Below are positions 61,863-64,000 of a stretch of DNA of 64,000 bases, piece by piece. The DNA lies in NCBI GenBank assembly GCA_023457895.1, contig JAEXAY010000008.1, positions 1 through 64,000 on the forward strand, read 5' to 3'. Under the pieces are notes generated by a model. That model saw nothing but the letters and a program-made list of their open reading frames with translations, did no database searches and had not been told where the DNA came from. This DNA is from Pseudomonadota bacterium. GTDB taxonomy: Bacteria; Pseudomonadota; Alphaproteobacteria; Sphingomonadales; Sphingomonadaceae. Numbering within the stretch: the first letter of the stretch is position 1; every line of letters begins with the position of its first letter. A program made the translations under genes and the position numbers.

Positions 61863-62876
61863 ATGAATGCTGACCCGGACCCCGTGCTGCAATCGGCCGA
61901 ATGGATGGCGCACCGGTACGACCGGATGGGTGACGCCATCCAGTTCCGGCAGGTGCCGCGCGCCCGTCATGCCGAAATTCCGTTTCTGACCGACGAATAT
62001 CTGGAAGGCGCACCGATGGAGAGGCGGGCGCGGCAAGCCGCCGTCGCGGCAGCTCAACCGGGCTCGCTCCACTTCCTGTTTCACTCAGCTTTCTGCGCTT
62101 CGACGATGCTGGTGCGCGCGCTCGACCTTCCAGGAAAGGCAATGGGCCTCAGCGAGCCGGTTCTGCTCAATGACATCGTCGGCGTGCGCCGTCGCCGTGA
62201 GGCGGACAATGCCGGGATTGCCCAGTTGACTGGCGAAGCCCTACGCCTGCTGGCGCGCCCCTTTTCGCCGGGCGAGACAATCGTTGTCAAACCGTCCAAC
62301 ATCTTCAACCCGCTGGCTGCGTTGGCGCTTGCGCTGCGGCCGGAAAGCAAGGCCATATTACTCTATGCCCCGCTCGAACCCTTCCTGCTTTCAGTGGCAC
62401 GCAAGGGGTTATGGTGCCGTCTTTGGGCGCGGGAATTAATGGCGGGTTTCTTCCGCGACGGCGTGACGGATATCGGGTTCGATGCGGACGATTATTTCCT
62501 TCAAACCGACCTTCAAATCGCGGCGAGCGGATGGTTGATCCAGCAGCGCATTTTTACCGATCTGGCCATGCGCTATCCCGACCGTATCGTAACGCTGGAC
62601 AGCGAAACGCTCACCAGCGATGTCGAAGCGCTTTTGCCGGTCATTGCCGCTGTTTATGGGCTCGATACCGGCGGCATCGACTGGAGTAGGACGTCAGCGA
62701 TCGGCAGGAATAGCAAAACGGGAGATCCGTTTTCTCCCGGTGAGCGTCAAGCTGATCAGTTAAACGCTCTCGCAGCGCATCGTGACGAGATCGACAAAGT
62801 AACGCAATGGGCAACAACTGTCGCAGAACAACAGCAAATCGGGCTGAATTTGCCACTTCCAATTACAGCCGAATAA
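61863..62876 (+). CDS. Sulfotransferase-like protein
   Basis: 337 residues, ATG at 61863. Residues 70-83 read HFLFHSAFCASTML, resembling the PAPS-binding 5' loop of sulfotransferases in a variant with HSxFCAST instead of the usual Ser/Gly-Thr pattern. VVKPSNIFNPL (about 141-151) and AILLYAPLEPFLLSVARKG (about 164-182) fit the later 3'-phosphate-binding parts. Such HSxFCAST proteins occur in alphaproteobacteria near TonB receptors and 2OG oxygenases, by recollection. Substrate unknown. It is divergent from the hydroxylase gene, 75 bp apart. Confidence 0.7.
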   Translation: MNADPDPVLQSAEWMAHRYDRMGDAIQFRQVPRARHAEIPFLTDEYLEGAPMERRARQAAVAAAQPGSLHFLFHSAFCASTMLVRALDLPGKAMGLSEPVLLNDIVGVRRRREADNAGIAQLTGEALRLLARPFSPGETIVVKPSNIFNPLAALALALRPESKAILLYAPLEPFLLSVARKGLWCRLWARELMAGFFRDGVTDIGFDADDYFLQTDLQIAASGWLIQQRIFTDLAMRYPDRIVTLDSETLTSDVEALLPVIAAVYGLDTGGIDWSRTSAIGRNSKTGDPFSPGERQADQLNALAAHRDEIDKVTQWATTVAEQQQIGLNLPLPITAE

Positions 62877-62913
62877 CTATCGCGCCCAAAGCCGCCCGTG
62901 AGATGGAGAGGTC

Positions 62914-62958
62914 AATAAGAAGGGGCGGACAATATATTGTCCGCCCCTTCTTTATTTT
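62914..62958. terminator. Long near-perfect palindromic terminator between convergent genes
   Basis: An almost perfect palindrome: GAAGGGGCGGACAAT at 62919-62933 pairs with ATTGTCCGCCCCTTC at 62936-62950, followed by TTTATTTTT; AATAAG in front gives a similar run on the other strand. It ends both the sulfotransferase-like gene and the receptor gene that comes from the right. Confidence 0.9.
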
Positions 62959-62977
62959 TAATGATCGGAGCTGAAAA

Positions 62978-64000
62978 TCAGAACTTCAGCTTGGCCTGTA
63001 CGCCGTAACGGCGGCCCAACGCGTCGTAGGTCGACGGGAAGGTGTTACCGCTGTTGTAGGTGGTGGTGCCGATATTGGACCCAACCAGCGGCGGCTTCTT
63101 GTCGAACAGGTTCTGGACCGTCAGTGTCAGACCAAAATTGTCGGTGACATCGAAACGGGTCGTAAGATCGAACCAGTCATAAGCCTTGATGCGGTTGAAG
63201 TTGTATGTCCCGTCGAAACCGTACGGGGTTCCTTCAAACGCAGGGCCGGTACCCGTGTTCGGATTTCCATCCAGGTTCGGATCATATTCCAGCGGCTCAT
63301 ATTTCATGCCGGAAATGTGCCGCCACAGCAGCGATACGTCCACACCTTCGAAACCGAGCGTTACGCGGCCAGTCCAGGACCATTCCGGCTGGAGCGATGC
63401 ACAGTTCACACTGTAATATCCAACGCATTCCCGAGTAATAGATCCCGGGATGGCGCGGAACAGCGAACGGTTGGTCCAGTTTCCGTTAATCCCCAAACCT
63501 AGCTTCGCGAAGTCAAGCTGATGGTTATAGTTCAAAGAGAAATCGACACCATCGGTCATCAGGTAACCCTGATTGGTCGTGGGCGAATACAGGCCAGGCG
63601 TGGTATTCGGATCACCACTCAGCTGGCCCGTCAGCGGATCGCGGCGGATTATGGTACAAGCCGGATTGGTCGGGCTAAGATTGCCTTCCGCAAAACAAGC
63701 CGTCATTGCATCGTCCGGAGTCGGTGACGTGATCGCGTCTTTCACCTTGATGTTGTAATAGTCGACGCTGACATTGAAGCCGCGAACGAAATCCGGCTGC
63801 CAAACGAAACCGACAGTCCAGCTGTTGGAGGTTTCCGGCTTCAGGTTGATGTCCCCACCACCGGTGACGTTGGCCTGACCAGAGGTTGGCACGGCGATAC
63901 CCGCTGCGAGATGTGCGGCCGTCGCGCCTTGTGCGATACAGACGTCACGCAGCGTTCCAGTCGGTGTAGTGGCGCCCGGAATCAGGTTCCCGTTATCGTC
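62978..64000 (-). CDS. TonB-dependent receptor, C-terminal part (runs off the window)
   Basis: 341 codons, open to the right edge in one frame; the GTG at 63892 is an internal Val, not the start. Beta-barrel end of a TonB receptor: NLKPETSNSWTVGFVWQPDF, VSVDYYNIKVKDAITSPTPD, LTLTVQNLFDKKPPLVGSN and a final QAKLKF. Resembles the family of the complete receptor at 57369 (the shared phrase VDYYNI, Asn-Leu-Phe-Asp) but differs in sequence. Composition is intermediate. Nothing can be said about the plug or regulation. Confidence 0.92.
   Translation of the reverse strand, partial: DDNGNLIPGATTPTGTLRDVCIAQGATAAHLAAGIAVPTSGQANVTGGGDINLKPETSNSWTVGFVWQPDFVRGFNVSVDYYNIKVKDAITSPTPDDAMTACFAEGNLSPTNPACTIIRRDPLTGQLSGDPNTTPGLYSPTTNQGYLMTDGVDFSLNYNHQLDFAKLGLGINGNWTNRSLFRAIPGSITRECVGYYSVNCASLQPEWSWTGRVTLGFEGVDVSLLWRHISGMKYEPLEYDPNLDGNPNTGTGPAFEGTPYGFDGTYNFNRIKAYDWFDLTTRFDVTDNFGLTLTVQNLFDKKPPLVGSNIGTTTYNSGNTFPSTYDALGRRYGVQAKLKF

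Noticed and set aside
61788..62084. 99-codon N-terminal extension of the hydroxylase gene
   Set aside because: It overlaps the coding sequence of the divergent sulfotransferase-like gene and has no hydroxylase or TPR features. The ATG at 61787 gives a sensible protein.
62978..63892. TonB receptor starting at the GTG at 63892
   Set aside because: The frame is open to the window edge with receptor-like sequence before the GTG, so that codon is an internal Val and the gene is partial.

Overview
The window is high-G+C alphaproteobacterial chromosome, most likely from a Sphingomonadales (Sphingomonadaceae-type) organism; the genus cannot be fixed from the sequence. The evidence is the intact Tol-Pal cluster in alphaproteobacterial style, the nucleoid protein GapR, an AatA-type aspartate aminotransferase, large TonB-dependent receptors with VVGSRI plugs, a PEP-CTERM protein, and short intergenic inverted repeats of the kind common in sphingomonads. 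Gene density is high, with many 1-4 bp start/stop overlaps.

Region by region. 1-716: the edge of an IS5-type transposase, then a gene-poor stretch. 717-5723: a secreted beta-propeller/amidohydrolase fusion, converging on a LON-domain protein and a CnoX-like chaperedoxin. 5942-8787: tRNA-Gly, then a PEP-CTERM protein facing a TPR lipoprotein across a strong terminator. 8860-13684: a lipid catabolism block (crotonase, two coupled acyl-CoA dehydrogenases, a PYROXD2-like oxidoreductase). 13775-16289: a cyanide-insensitive bd-type oxidase with a 35-residue third gene. 16347-24737: acyl-CoA dehydrogenase, threonylcarbamoyl-AMP synthase, small lipoprotein, aquaporin, GalU, and a coupled fadD / M48 protease / msrA set. 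24886-34774: PabB-PabC fusion, AatA, a second secreted amidohydrolase, a Tat-exported PhoX-like protein, a membrane protein and an M14 carboxypeptidase. 34945-41697: small ORFs in an AT-richer gap, exonuclease III, RibA, hydrolase, thioesterase, pyruvate kinase, GapR, YbjQ, YebC. 41801-48982: ruvC-ruvA-ruvB followed by ybgC-tolQ-tolR-tolA-tolB-pal. 49081-55137: small beta-rich protein, M16 protease, and ClpB with a heat-shock-like promoter.

From about 55180 to the right edge the character changes. An S9 peptidase and a 1016-residue TonB-dependent receptor are visibly poorer in G+C than the core genes (for example 25 G/C of 60 bases at 56041-56100 against 45 of 60 at 43741-43800). They are followed by an Asp/Asn beta-hydroxylase-domain protein with a TPR-like N-terminus, a divergent sulfotransferase-like protein, and the C-terminal part of a second TonB-dependent receptor that runs off the window. 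This is the most accessory-looking part and the best candidate for an undescribed functional module, perhaps uptake and cleavage of a peptide-like substrate plus its modification; that role is inference.

Taken together the genes describe an aerobic heterotroph with several secreted peptidases and amidohydrolases, outer-membrane receptors, beta-oxidation and envelope maintenance. No rRNA, CRISPR array, prophage or complete insertion sequence was seen.
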